Origin: Segatella copri
GTDB lineage: Bacteria > Bacteroidota > Bacteroidia > Bacteroidales > Bacteroidaceae
Length of the DNA stretch: 64,000 nt
Assembly (NCBI RefSeq): GCF_015074785.1
Contig: NZ_CP042464.1
Span: forward strand, 3,287,001 to 3,351,000
Direction of reading: 5' to 3'
Positions 35,888 through 43,464 of the stretch are shown here, one piece after another; position 1 is the stretch's first letter; every line of letters starts with the position of its first letter. The notes beneath the pieces were generated by a model. That model made no database searches. It was given only the letters and a program-made list of their open reading frames with translations, and was not told where the DNA came from. The position numbers were made by a program, and so were the translations under genes.

Positions 35888-36841
35888 ATGATATTAACGA
35901 TTACAGGTTCAGACAGCACCGGAGGCTCTGGTGTGCAGGCGGACATCAGGACGATTGCCGAGTTGGGCGGTTATGCTGTTTCGGCAATAACCAGCATCAC
36001 TGTGCAGAATACGCTCGGTATTCAGGAGTTCTTCGATATTCCTGCCGAGATTGTTTCGGGGCAGATTGAGGCTATCATGAACGATATGCAGCCTGATATA
36101 GTGAAGATAGGTATGATACGCAGGGTGGAGACGCTGAATGTGGTCATCGATGCCCTGACCAGGTACCGTCCTGCCCATATCATCTATGCCCCTGCGATCT
36201 GGTCGAGCCAGGGCGATGCGCTGATGACCGAGGATGTGGTGAGCCAGATCAAATACCGTCTGCTGCCGCTCTGTTCTGTCGTCGTGTCACGCAAGAAGGA
36301 GAGCGACATCATTCTTCAGAATTCCAAACTGCTGAGCCTTGCCGAGAAGCAGGGGCTCCGGATCTATCGCCTCGACAATGCCAATTCGCATGGTCTCATC
36401 AACCGTTTCTCTTCAGCTCTTGCCGTCTATCTGAATCAGGGCAAGAAGATGGAGGAGGCGTTGGCGATGGCGCAGGATTTCATCAATGTAGAACTCGTGC
36501 GCCAGAGCAATCTGCAAGGCAGAAGTTCCGAGCTTTACAACCAGTTTATCTCGCAGGTGAATAACTTCTGCCGCACTTATAGCGATGTTCATTTCTATGC
36601 CGACCAGTTGAATGTGAGTGGCCGTTATCTGGCTCAGGTTACCCGTCGCATCTCCGGCAAGACGCCGAAGGCAATCATCGATGAATACATCGTGAAGGAG
36701 ATAGAGCGCGAACTTTCTACCACCACGCATACGGTTCAGGAGATAGCCAATACCTTCGGTTTCTCATCCCAGGCTCATCTCACCAAGTTCTTCAAGAAGA
36801 TGAGAGGGGTTACGCCTTCTGCTTTCAGGCAGAAAGGATAA
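35888..36841 (+). CDS. ThiD/PdxK-like pseudokinase fused to AraC DNA-binding domain
   Basis: A 317-residue predicted transcription factor. Residues 1-205 are a ribokinase-fold domain of the hydroxymethylpyrimidine/pyridoxal kinase group: LTITGSDSTGGSGVQADI matches the ThiD substrate-site block, and AITSITVQNT follows. The catalytic loop, normally HGTGC with its anion hole and Cys, is HGLIN here (168-172), and the usual TPNLPE block reads VVVSRKKES, so phosphotransfer is unlikely. Residues 230-315 are an AraC-type helix-turn-helix (ADQLNVSGRYLAQVTRRI, VQEIANTFGFSSQAHLTKFF). I infer a ligand-sensing regulator for a B1 or B6 compound; pdxS-pdxT lie 3.5 kb downstream. The start is the ATG after the promoter, not the upstream TTG. 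Confidence 0.85.
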   Translation: MILTITGSDSTGGSGVQADIRTIAELGGYAVSAITSITVQNTLGIQEFFDIPAEIVSGQIEAIMNDMQPDIVKIGMIRRVETLNVVIDALTRYRPAHIIYAPAIWSSQGDALMTEDVVSQIKYRLLPLCSVVVSRKKESDIILQNSKLLSLAEKQGLRIYRLDNANSHGLINRFSSALAVYLNQGKKMEEALAMAQDFINVELVRQSNLQGRSSELYNQFISQVNNFCRTYSDVHFYADQLNVSGRYLAQVTRRISGKTPKAIIDEYIVKEIERELSTTTHTVQEIANTFGFSSQAHLTKFFKKMRGVTPSAFRQKG

Positions 36842-36844
36842 GTT

Positions 36845-36915
36845 AGTTTATAGTTGAAAGTTTATAGTTTATAGCAATCTTGCTAACGGCTACGCCCTAT
36901 CAACTATTAACTTTT
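36845..36915 (+). repeat. Heptad array as inverted pair after the ThiD-AraC gene
   Basis: Units of the ATAGTTN type (36845-36874) pair with reverse-complement units at 36898-36915 (16 of 18 bases), followed by a T-run at 36912-36917. It may act as the terminator of the preceding gene. First element of a 758-nt gene-free gap. Confidence 0.65.
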
Positions 36916-36923
36916 TTATTGGG

Positions 36924-37070
36924 GGGTTAACAGGGTTAACAGTTAACAGCTGTTTTTTGCATGGTCCCTCTCCTTTTTACCTATATAATAAATATATATA
37001 TACTTATTTTTATATGTGAGTAGGGGGAAGTATGCATTTTTGGGGTGTTAACTGTTAACCCTGTTAACCC
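36924..37070. repeat. 25-bp perfect inverted repeat around an AT-rich core
   Basis: Arms 36924-36948 and 37046-37070 are perfect complements built from repeated GTTAAC (TTAACAG heptads). The 97-nt centre is AT-rich (TATATATATA) and codes for nothing. The layout resembles a miniature inverted-repeat element, but no target duplication is evident. Confidence 0.7.
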
Positions 37071-37105
37071 CTGGCTGTTTTTCTACCCATTTTGTGCTCC
37101 TGCTT

Positions 37106-37345
37106 AAGATAGCTAAGTGCCTTATATTAAGATAGCTAAGTGTCTTATATGAAGACAGATAAGTGTCATCAATGATGACCGCCACGAGGCTTAAATGATG
37201 CCTCGTGAGGGCGATAATCTGCTATCATGCAGGCTGTTTTTATTACATCCCGATGCATTTTTTAGTGCATCCCGATGCAAAAAACGGTGAGTTTCTAGCC
37301 GAAAAGTTATGACTTTCGCATCAAAAAACTATGAGTTAGTTTTTT
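37106..37345 (+). repeat. Sequence-drifting array with 22-23-nt period
   Basis: Units with period 23 start at 37106, 37129, 37152 and 37175 (AAGATAGCTAAGTG core). Further on CATCCCGATGCA at 37246 and 37268 repeats at 22 nt, and looser units continue to about 37345. CCGATGCATT is shared with the unit at 20205 in the other array. No gene seen in this gap. Confidence 0.65.
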
Positions 37346-37459
37346 TTACATAAAGCTCTAAAGCAGCCAAAGCGCAAGACTCTTTTACCTGATGTTGCCT
37401 ACATCATTTTTACATAATAAACTGGGGGATAAATATTATGTGAGAAATGATGTGAAAAG

Positions 37460-37491
37460 TTTGGCGGTTTGAGCAATTTTCGGTATTTTTG
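37460..37491 (+). promoter_or_regulatory. Promoter of the outer-membrane barrel gene
   Basis: TTTG at 37460-37463 and TATTTTTG at 37484-37491, 20 bp apart; perfect match. Confidence 0.72.
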
Positions 37492-37508
37492 CACCGAGAT
37501 CATTTTAA

Positions 37509-37560
37509 TTTACTGAGCCTACTTTCAACAAGCCTTACTTTTTTAAGTGGACTCAGTAAA
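37509..37560 (+). promoter_or_regulatory. Leader hairpin before the outer-membrane barrel gene
   Basis: Arms 37509-37524 and 37545-37560 pair over 16 bp with two mismatches (TTTACTGAG / CTCAGTAAA outermost). It lies in the 5' leader and has no T-run, so an RNA-level regulatory role or message protection is possible. Confidence 0.6.
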
Positions 37561-37599
37561 TGACAAAGGTGATTCTTTAAACTTAAAGGTTATATTAAT

Positions 37600-39801
37600 A
37601 TGGTTGTTAAGAGATTTTTTATAAATATATCCATGTTGTTCTTGGGTGCGCTTCTGTTGAAAGCTAATAATATAATAGCAAGGGATATGGGAGTTAACAA
37701 AGGTGATGTTCCGGCAAACATTGCTATCCTTGATTCTGATAGTAACGTTGTTGCCAAAAACATGACTGGTATCTCGGATTCTACAGCAATCTCTCTATCT
37801 GATGTAGAGGTGATAGGGCATCGCAAAAACATAAAGTTGTCTGGTCATAATTTACTCGTAGACGTAGAGCATGATTCTATTCTTAACCATCAGAATGATA
37901 TATATGAACTGATTGGTAAGGTTCCTGGTGTCTTACATGTAGGGAATTCGTTCAATGTGTTGGGTAAGGGAGCCCCGGTCTATTATTTAAACGGGCGTAA
38001 GGTGAGAGATCAAAGTCTTATCGATAACTTACCAGTTGATCAAATCAAATCTTTAAAAATCGTTGCTATGCCTGGGGCGGATTATGACACATCGGGTTCA
38101 CCTGTGATTGGTATAAAAACTAAGATTTTAGGAGATGGTGTGGCTTTTAATGCCATTGGAAATATCACTCAGGCAAAGCATTTGGCTCATAAAACAGGTT
38201 TCTCTTCAACATACAATTCTGGAAAATTTGATTTGTATGGTAAGTATTACTATAGGAGAAATAATGCTTCCGAAAGTTCTGATTATGATAAACAGGTATT
38301 AGCAGATACCATTTGGAATAAAATGCAACATATTGAAAGCTTAACGCATTCCGGTAGTCATACTTATTCTGCTGGTATGACTTATCATCTGTCTGATAAA
38401 TCAGAACTAGGAATGCTTTATAGTGGAATGTACACGGATGGAAAGGTTGAGACTCGGGATACATTTAGTGTAGTGCCAAATGCAGGACCTGCATATTATC
38501 TCTTTGATAAGAATAAATCCAAAAACAACCTCCTTACGCATCATGTCAATATATATTATGATGCAAGTTTGAATCATGCTTGGCACGTGAGTGTAGTGAT
38601 GGATTATATTTCTAAAGCATCGAACACTAATTCTGCTTTAAAGGAAAATCATATAGATACGAGTTCTGAGGTTTCATATATAAGACATTCTAAATGGAAT
38701 GTCCTGGCTTCTAATTTCCATGCTACCCATGATTTTGGAAAGTGGGGCACTTTGGGTATGGGATATGATTTCAGCTATAGTGAGGGATTAGACAAGATAG
38801 ATTATGAACGGTTGAAGTACGATGGTCGCTTTGAGAATAAGGAAGTTAAAAATGCTGTATTTATCAACTACGAATTACCCTTGGGGGACTTTTCTTTAAG
38901 TACAGGAATACGTTATCAGAATCTATATTCCCGTCGGAAGAATGAAAAGGCGTCTGTGATAGAGGCGCATAGTGATAATACATTCTTGCCATCGGTAACC
39001 CTAAGCTATAGTCATGGATTGTTGGTGCAGAATCTTAGCTATTCGATAGGAACAGAGCGGGCTAATTATGCAGATATGAATGATAATGTGACGTATGTGA
39101 ACCGTTATGAGCAATCTAAGGGTAATAGCCAGTTGAAGACAGCCATCACTCATAGCTTGTCTTATCTGTTGATGTATAAGTCCTTGTTTCTTACATTAAA
39201 TTATGATTATGTTTATCGTCCATTATTGCCGGTGATTTATTCTTTGGAAGGTAACTCAGCTATAACGGTTTCGTCACAAGATAATTTGTCGCATCGTCAA
39301 GCTTTGTCGGCGATGTTGAATTGGCGTAATACCTATAAATGCTATACTGCTTCGTTGACAGGATTCTTTCAGAAGTCAATTATGCATTATCCGGGTATTG
39401 ATGGAACAACATTTCATGATGGACATCCGTCGACAATTCTTAATTTTGATAATGATTTCAAGCTTCCTAAGCATTTTCTGCTCTCTCTGTCTTGGCAACA
39501 AGTCTGGGGTGGATACATGGAGTCGATAAATGTAAAATCATCTTCTTCTGTCAATTTGAGTATCAAAAAATCTTTCTTGAACGATAGATTGCGGTTATCA
39601 TTAGATGGGTATGATATTTTTAATGGAGATAGAAATCGTGCTTGTAGACAAATCTATGATGTTAGATCTAGTTTTAATACAAAGTATGAAACTCGAAAAG
39701 TCGGATTGACGTTAACATATCGTTTCCATAAGATAAAAGAAAGAGAGAATCAAACATCAGCAGAGGTAGAAATGGAGCGACTTGGTATTCCGAAAGAATA
39801 G
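37600..39801 (+). CDS. TonB-dependent receptor-like outer-membrane beta-barrel protein
   Basis: A 733-residue outer-membrane protein. A signal-like N-terminus is followed by a plug-like domain (about 65-200: LSDVEVIGHRKNI, YELIGKVPGVLHVG, PVYYLNGRKVRD, SLKIVAMPGADYDTSGSPV) and a barrel rich in alternating aromatic strands. This is the layout of the OMP_b-brl_3 group, here without the usual carboxypeptidase-like N-terminal domain. Base use is clearly more AT-rich (many TAT, AAT, TTA codons) than in its neighbours, which suggests acquisition from elsewhere. No SusD partner. Cargo unknown; its location between a vitamin-type regulator and pdxS is suggestive only. Confidence 0.8.
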   Translation: MVVKRFFINISMLFLGALLLKANNIIARDMGVNKGDVPANIAILDSDSNVVAKNMTGISDSTAISLSDVEVIGHRKNIKLSGHNLLVDVEHDSILNHQNDIYELIGKVPGVLHVGNSFNVLGKGAPVYYLNGRKVRDQSLIDNLPVDQIKSLKIVAMPGADYDTSGSPVIGIKTKILGDGVAFNAIGNITQAKHLAHKTGFSSTYNSGKFDLYGKYYYRRNNASESSDYDKQVLADTIWNKMQHIESLTHSGSHTYSAGMTYHLSDKSELGMLYSGMYTDGKVETRDTFSVVPNAGPAYYLFDKNKSKNNLLTHHVNIYYDASLNHAWHVSVVMDYISKASNTNSALKENHIDTSSEVSYIRHSKWNVLASNFHATHDFGKWGTLGMGYDFSYSEGLDKIDYERLKYDGRFENKEVKNAVFINYELPLGDFSLSTGIRYQNLYSRRKNEKASVIEAHSDNTFLPSVTLSYSHGLLVQNLSYSIGTERANYADMNDNVTYVNRYEQSKGNSQLKTAITHSLSYLLMYKSLFLTLNYDYVYRPLLPVIYSLEGNSAITVSSQDNLSHRQALSAMLNWRNTYKCYTASLTGFFQKSIMHYPGIDGTTFHDGHPSTILNFDNDFKLPKHFLLSLSWQQVWGGYMESINVKSSSSVNLSIKKSFLNDRLRLSLDGYDIFNGDRNRACRQIYDVRSSFNTKYETRKVGLTLTYRFHKIKERENQTSAEVEMERLGIPKE

Positions 39802-39952
39802 ACTTTTCTTTGGTTTTCTAATAAAACTAAAAGGCGTTTGATATGGAATAAAAAGAATCAGATAATATAGAGTTGAAACTTCTTGATATCCTATCAAAGT
39901 CCAATTTGGAGCGAGTTTGTTTTGTTAACACATAGATAAATCTCTCTTGCAG

Positions 39953-39994
39953 AATCGCCAGCAAAGCTGTAAAAAAGCTTTGCTGGCGATTTCT
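39953..39994 (+). terminator. Rho-independent terminator after the barrel gene
   Basis: AATCGCCAGCAAAGC pairs with GCTTTGCTGGCGATT around a 9-nt loop. It is a 15-bp perfect stem, followed by TTTCTCT. Confidence 0.85.
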
Positions 39995-40006
39995 CTGTAT
40001 ATAATC

Positions 40007-40189
40007 TTACTCAATCATATTCTTGAGTATCCATTTCCTGAAGAATGGGTCTTCTATTTCATATCTGTCACTTCGGATGATGTAGCCTTTCTTGCTTAAA
40101 CGCAATAAAGCACTTGTCATTGTGCTGGTAGGTTGGTTCCTGTCTTGTGCAGGATTGTTGCCCTCGCAGATACTGACCATTACATTTTT
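40007..40189 (-). pseudogene. C-terminal remnant of an ATPase gene
   Basis: On the minus strand one frame reads a helix-turn-helix-like end, TSALLRLSKKGYIIRSDRYE followed by IEDPFFRKWILKNMIE and a stop. This resembles the C-terminal winged-helix and tail of the AAA ATPases of the type at 42042 (DRDFITQDEGVYQLCDKFLE). An in-frame stop and loss of the frame lie directly upstream (40190-40192), and no Walker motifs are found, so only a fragment remains. The rest of the 600-nt gap has a terminator at its left and the pdxS promoter at its right. Confidence 0.5.
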
Positions 40190-40330
40190 CTATTGCAGTT
40201 GTTCCATTGTCGGTTGATGGTTGGAATGAAACCGATACCTCGTCTGTCATCGGACTTGCATATTTCGGAATATGGCTTATACTTTTGCGAATCATCCTTT
40301 ATACAAAATGACTCAATGTTTGCAGAAAAT

Positions 40331-40371
40331 GGAACATTTTTCTGCTGTTTCGCTGAAAAATGTTTCCTTTG
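40331..40371 (+). promoter_or_regulatory. pdxS promoter with overlapping inverted repeat
   Basis: GGAACATTTTTC (40331-40342) and GAAAAATGTTTCC (40355-40367) form an inverted repeat with one extra base, running into the -7-like TTCCTTTG (40364-40371). ATGTTT also recurs as a direct repeat at 40316 and 40360, 44 bp apart. A candidate operator for vitamin B6 control. A second -7-like box, TACTTTTG, lies at 40280-40287. Confidence 0.5.
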
Positions 40372-40401
40372 CAGCCGTAATTGAATAAAAATATAAGAAT
40401 T

Positions 40402-41277
40402 ATGGCAGAAAATAGACAAGAATTGAACCGCAACTTGGCTCAGATGCTCAAGGGTGGTGTGATTATGGACGTAACAACTCCAGAACAGGCAAAAATCGCA
40501 GAGGCAGCAGGTGCATGCGCAGTAATGGCGCTGGAACGTATTCCAGCTGATATCCGTGCAGCAGGTGGTGTTTCACGTATGAGCGACCCTAAGATGATCA
40601 AGGGTATTCAGGAGGCTGTTTCTATCCCGGTAATGGCTAAGTGCCGTATCGGTCACTTCGCTGAGGCTCAGATTCTTCAGGCTATCGAAATCGACTATAT
40701 CGACGAGAGCGAGGTGCTCTCTCCAGCAGATAATGTTTATCACATTGATAAGACTCAGTTTGACGTACCATTCGTTTGTGGTGCCAAGAACCTGGGCGAG
40801 GCGCTCCGCCGTATTGCTGAGGGTGCTACGATGATCCGTACCAAGGGTGAGCCAGGAACAGGTGATGTGGTTCAGGCTGTTACCCACATGCGTATGATGC
40901 AGAGCGAAATCCGCCGCCTGGTTTCTATGAGCGAGGATGAACTTTATGAGGCTGCCAAGCAGTTGCAGGCTCCTTACGATTTGGTGAAGTATGTTCACGA
41001 GAACGGCAAGTTGCCAGTGGTTAACTTTGCTGCCGGTGGTGTGGCTACTCCAGCTGATGCTGCCCTGATGATGCAGCTCGGTGCTGAGGGTGTATTCGTA
41101 GGTTCTGGAATCTTCAAGAGCGGTAACCCTGCTAAGCGTGCACAGGCTATCGTGAAGGCTGTTACCAACTACAACGACCCTAAGATGTTGGCTGAGTTGA
41201 GCGAGGACCTCGGCGAGGCAATGGTAGGTATCAATGAGCAGGAGATTGCTTTGCTCATGGCTGAAAGAGGTAAGTAA
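40402..41277 (+). CDS. pdxS: Pyridoxal 5'-phosphate synthase lyase subunit PdxS
   Basis: A 291-residue (beta/alpha)8 enzyme that makes pyridoxal phosphate from ribose 5-phosphate, glyceraldehyde 3-phosphate and ammonia supplied by PdxT. The sequence is almost invariant: [40 protein letters not shown], Schiff-base K80 in MAKCRIGHF and the phosphate site [23 protein letters not shown] 40402 is used; the TTG at 40381 lies in the leader. PdxT follows after a hairpin. Confidence 0.98.
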   Translation: MAENRQELNRNLAQMLKGGVIMDVTTPEQAKIAEAAGACAVMALERIPADIRAAGGVSRMSDPKMIKGIQEAVSIPVMAKCRIGHFAEAQILQAIEIDYIDESEVLSPADNVYHIDKTQFDVPFVCGAKNLGEALRRIAEGATMIRTKGEPGTGDVVQAVTHMRMMQSEIRRLVSMSEDELYEAAKQLQAPYDLVKYVHENGKLPVVNFAAGGVATPADAALMMQLGAEGVFVGSGIFKSGNPAKRAQAIVKAVTNYNDPKMLAELSEDLGEAMVGINEQEIALLMAERGK

Positions 41278-41297
41278 TAGATGAGATAACGGATAAG

Positions 41298-41326
41298 AGC
41301 CCCTCCTGCACAAGAAGGGGCTTTTA
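41298..41326 (+). terminator. Hairpin between pdxS and pdxT
   Basis: AGCCCCT (41298-41304) pairs with AGGGGCT (41316-41322), followed by TTTTAT. It may partly terminate transcription and set a pdxS:pdxT ratio; pdxT starts 18 nt later with no promoter of its own visible. Confidence 0.7.
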
Positions 41327-41343
41327 TATTAGATAAGTATGTT

Positions 41344-41913
41344 ATGAGAATAGCAGTATTAGCTTTACAAGGCGCTTTTGCTGAGCACAGACAGAAGTTG
41401 GCTCAGTTGGGCGTGGATAGTTTCGAGGTTCGCCAGTTGAAGGATTGGGACCAGCCTAAGGATGGCTTGATTATTCCGGGCGGTGAGAGTACCACCCAGG
41501 CGAAACTCTTGAATGAACTGGGATTGATGGAGCCTGTGAAGGAGGCGATTGCTGCCGGCTTGCCAGTTTATGGTACCTGTGCCGGTTTGATTCTTCTTGC
41601 CAAGAAGATTGAGGGCGAGCCTAGTCAGCGCATTGCTTCGATGGACATCACGGCTTTGAGAAATGCCTACGGTCACCAGTTGGGCAGTTTCTACATCGAG
41701 GCTCCGATGAAGGGTATCGAGGGCAATATCCCAATGACATTCATCCGTGCTCCTTATATTAAAGAGGTGTGGGGAGATGCTGAGGTTCTTGCTGAGGTAG
41801 ATGGCAAGATTGTAGCTGCCCGCCAGGGTAACCAGCTCGTTACTGCCTTCCATCCTGAACTGAACGAAAGTCTGGAGATTCATAAGTATTTTCTGGGGAT
41901 GTGCAGCAAGTAG
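41344..41913 (+). CDS. pdxT: Pyridoxal 5'-phosphate synthase glutaminase subunit PdxT
   Basis: A 189-residue class-I glutaminase that feeds ammonia to PdxS. GGESTTQ (47-53), the nucleophile C79 in GTCAGLILLA and the His-Glu pair in FHPELNE complete the triad. Standard length. Encoded just after pdxS. Confidence 0.97.
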   Translation: MRIAVLALQGAFAEHRQKLAQLGVDSFEVRQLKDWDQPKDGLIIPGGESTTQAKLLNELGLMEPVKEAIAAGLPVYGTCAGLILLAKKIEGEPSQRIASMDITALRNAYGHQLGSFYIEAPMKGIEGNIPMTFIRAPYIKEVWGDAEVLAEVDGKIVAARQGNQLVTAFHPELNESLEIHKYFLGMCSK

Positions 41914-41968
41914 GCTTCATCCTAAGATACTTTTTTATTGAATGTCAGATACTTTTTTCCGATAAATG

Positions 41969-42000
41969 TTTGCCGTTTACAAATATTCATCGTATCTTTG
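41969..42000 (+). promoter_or_regulatory. Promoter of the ATPase gene
   Basis: TTTG at 41969-41972 and TATCTTTG at 41993-42000 with 20 bp between; perfect match. Confidence 0.72.
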
Positions 42001-42041
42001 CATTATGAAATCTTCGTTACGTAAAATTAATAATGATGTAA

Positions 42042-43169
42042 ATGCTTATGGTACAGTTAAATCCTTTTATTATTGAAGGCTATCTTTCGCCGGAATATTT
42101 CTGTGATAGGGTAGAGGAAACAGCTCTTCTTACCCGCCATTTGACCAATCGGTGCAATGTCGCGTTGATTGCGCCAAGACGTCTGGGTAAGTCGGGACTG
42201 ATTTATAATTGTTTTCAGCAGGAGAACATCCGTGAGCAGTATCATTGCATCTTTATTGATATTTATGATACGAAGAATTTGAACGAATTCGTCTATGCGC
42301 TGGGCAAGGGAATCCTGACGGCACTCAAGCCAAAGGGCAGGAAAGTATGGGAATTTTTCCTGAATATGCTCCAGTCTCTGAAGTCAACTATCTCTTTTGA
42401 CATCAATGGAAATCCGGAGTGGAGTGTTGGTTTGGGAGATATTCAGGCTCCGGATATTACGCTGGATGAGATCTTCGCTTATCTCGAACAGGCAGATAAA
42501 CCTTGTCTGGTGGCGATAGATGAGTTTCAGACAGTTGCAAACTATCCAGAGAAAACCGTTGAGGCAACCTTGCGTAAGCGAATACAGAATTGCCACAATG
42601 CAAACTTTGTCTTTTCTGGCTCTAAGCGCCACATGATGGCATTGATGTTTACTTCCCAGTCACGCCCGTTCTATCATAGTTCGAGTATCATGGGGTTGGA
42701 GGCAATCAATGAGCAGACTTACCTGGAATTTGCCAATCACCATCTTGCCAGGAACAATAAAGAGATAAGTGCAGCGGCTTTTACCTATTTATATCATCAT
42801 TTCGATGGCATTACCTGGTATATTCAGTATGTACTCAATATGCTCTATACTTCAATTTCTGATAGGTCTTTGTTGCAGGAGGATGATGTCAGGATGGCGA
42901 TAGATAGCATCCTTTCCCAGCAGCGTTTTGCCTATCAGGCCTTGCTGTTTCAGCTTACAGCCAAGCAGAAACAGCTTCTCATAGCCATTGCTCAGGAAGG
43001 TAAGTCTTCTTCCCTGATGTCGCAAGAGTTTTTGCAGAAGTATCATCTTGGTGCAAGCACCGTGCAAGGAGCAGTCAAAACCTTACTGGACAGAGATTTT
43101 ATCACGCAAGATGAAGGCGTTTACCAATTATGTGACAAGTTTTTGGAGTTGAGCCTGCGAGCAGGTTGA
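42042..43169 (+). CDS. AAA ATPase, archaeal-ATPase-like (ATP-binding protein)
   Basis: A 375-residue STAND-like ATPase with Walker A APRRLGKSGL (about 45-54), Walker B CLVAIDEFQ (about 160-168), sensor FVFSGSKRHMM and a C-terminal winged helix (LTAKQKQLLIAIAQEG, ASTVQGAVKTLLDRDFI). Members of this group are frequent in Prevotella and Bacteroides as solitary genes, often linked to mobile DNA; the role is unknown. An alternative ATG lies 6 nt downstream. A remnant of a related gene is seen at 40007-40189. The 3' end runs directly into a 22-nt repeat array whose first unit overlaps the stop codon. Confidence 0.82.
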   Translation: MLMVQLNPFIIEGYLSPEYFCDRVEETALLTRHLTNRCNVALIAPRRLGKSGLIYNCFQQENIREQYHCIFIDIYDTKNLNEFVYALGKGILTALKPKGRKVWEFFLNMLQSLKSTISFDINGNPEWSVGLGDIQAPDITLDEIFAYLEQADKPCLVAIDEFQTVANYPEKTVEATLRKRIQNCHNANFVFSGSKRHMMALMFTSQSRPFYHSSSIMGLEAINEQTYLEFANHHLARNNKEISAAAFTYLYHHFDGITWYIQYVLNMLYTSISDRSLLQEDDVRMAIDSILSQQRFAYQALLFQLTAKQKQLLIAIAQEGKSSSLMSQEFLQKYHLGASTVQGAVKTLLDRDFITQDEGVYQLCDKFLELSLRAG

Positions 43170-43461
43170 GTAAGTAAAAGATTCGTCTGAGTAAGCGAAA
43201 TGATGCGGCAGGGTGAGCACACGGATATGACTGAACAAGCACAAGGATACGACTGAGCAAGTGAAAGAATACGTTTGCTCAGGTTCAAGAAGTCGGAATA
43301 TCAGGTTCAAGGAGGCTGTTTCTAAGAGATTCCCACTAGGCTCAGCAGTTCTGCTGAGCCTAGTCAGCAGGTCTGCCGACTGCAGTCAGCACATCTGCCG
43401 AGCCTAGTGGCAACACCCTATAATAGTACAACCACACACCTTTTAGTTGTACGATAATAAC
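43167..43461 (+). repeat. Sequence-drifting array with 22-nt period (about 13 units)
   Basis: Units start every 22 nt from 43167 through 43431 and fill the whole gap between the ATPase and murF. Early units share GAxTAAGyrAAA...GATACGACT; CGGATATGACT at 43222 and AGGATACGACT at 43244 match the array at 20029-20072. Later units share CAGCAnrTCTGCyGA and include the near-perfect 28-bp palindrome centred at about 43350 (CTAGGCTCAGCAG arms). The right part is an inverted copy of the end of the window. No open frame. Confidence 0.75.
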
Positions 43462-43464
43462 CGT

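Noticed and set aside
37509..37560. Rho-independent terminator in the barrel-gene leader
   Set aside because: The hairpin has no T-run and lies between a perfect promoter and an intact gene, so a leader structure is more likely.
40133..40419. Short open frames on both strands in the gap before pdxS
   Set aside because: Low-complexity composition, overlap with the pdxS promoter and with each other; only the C-terminal ATPase remnant on the minus strand has a protein-like pattern.
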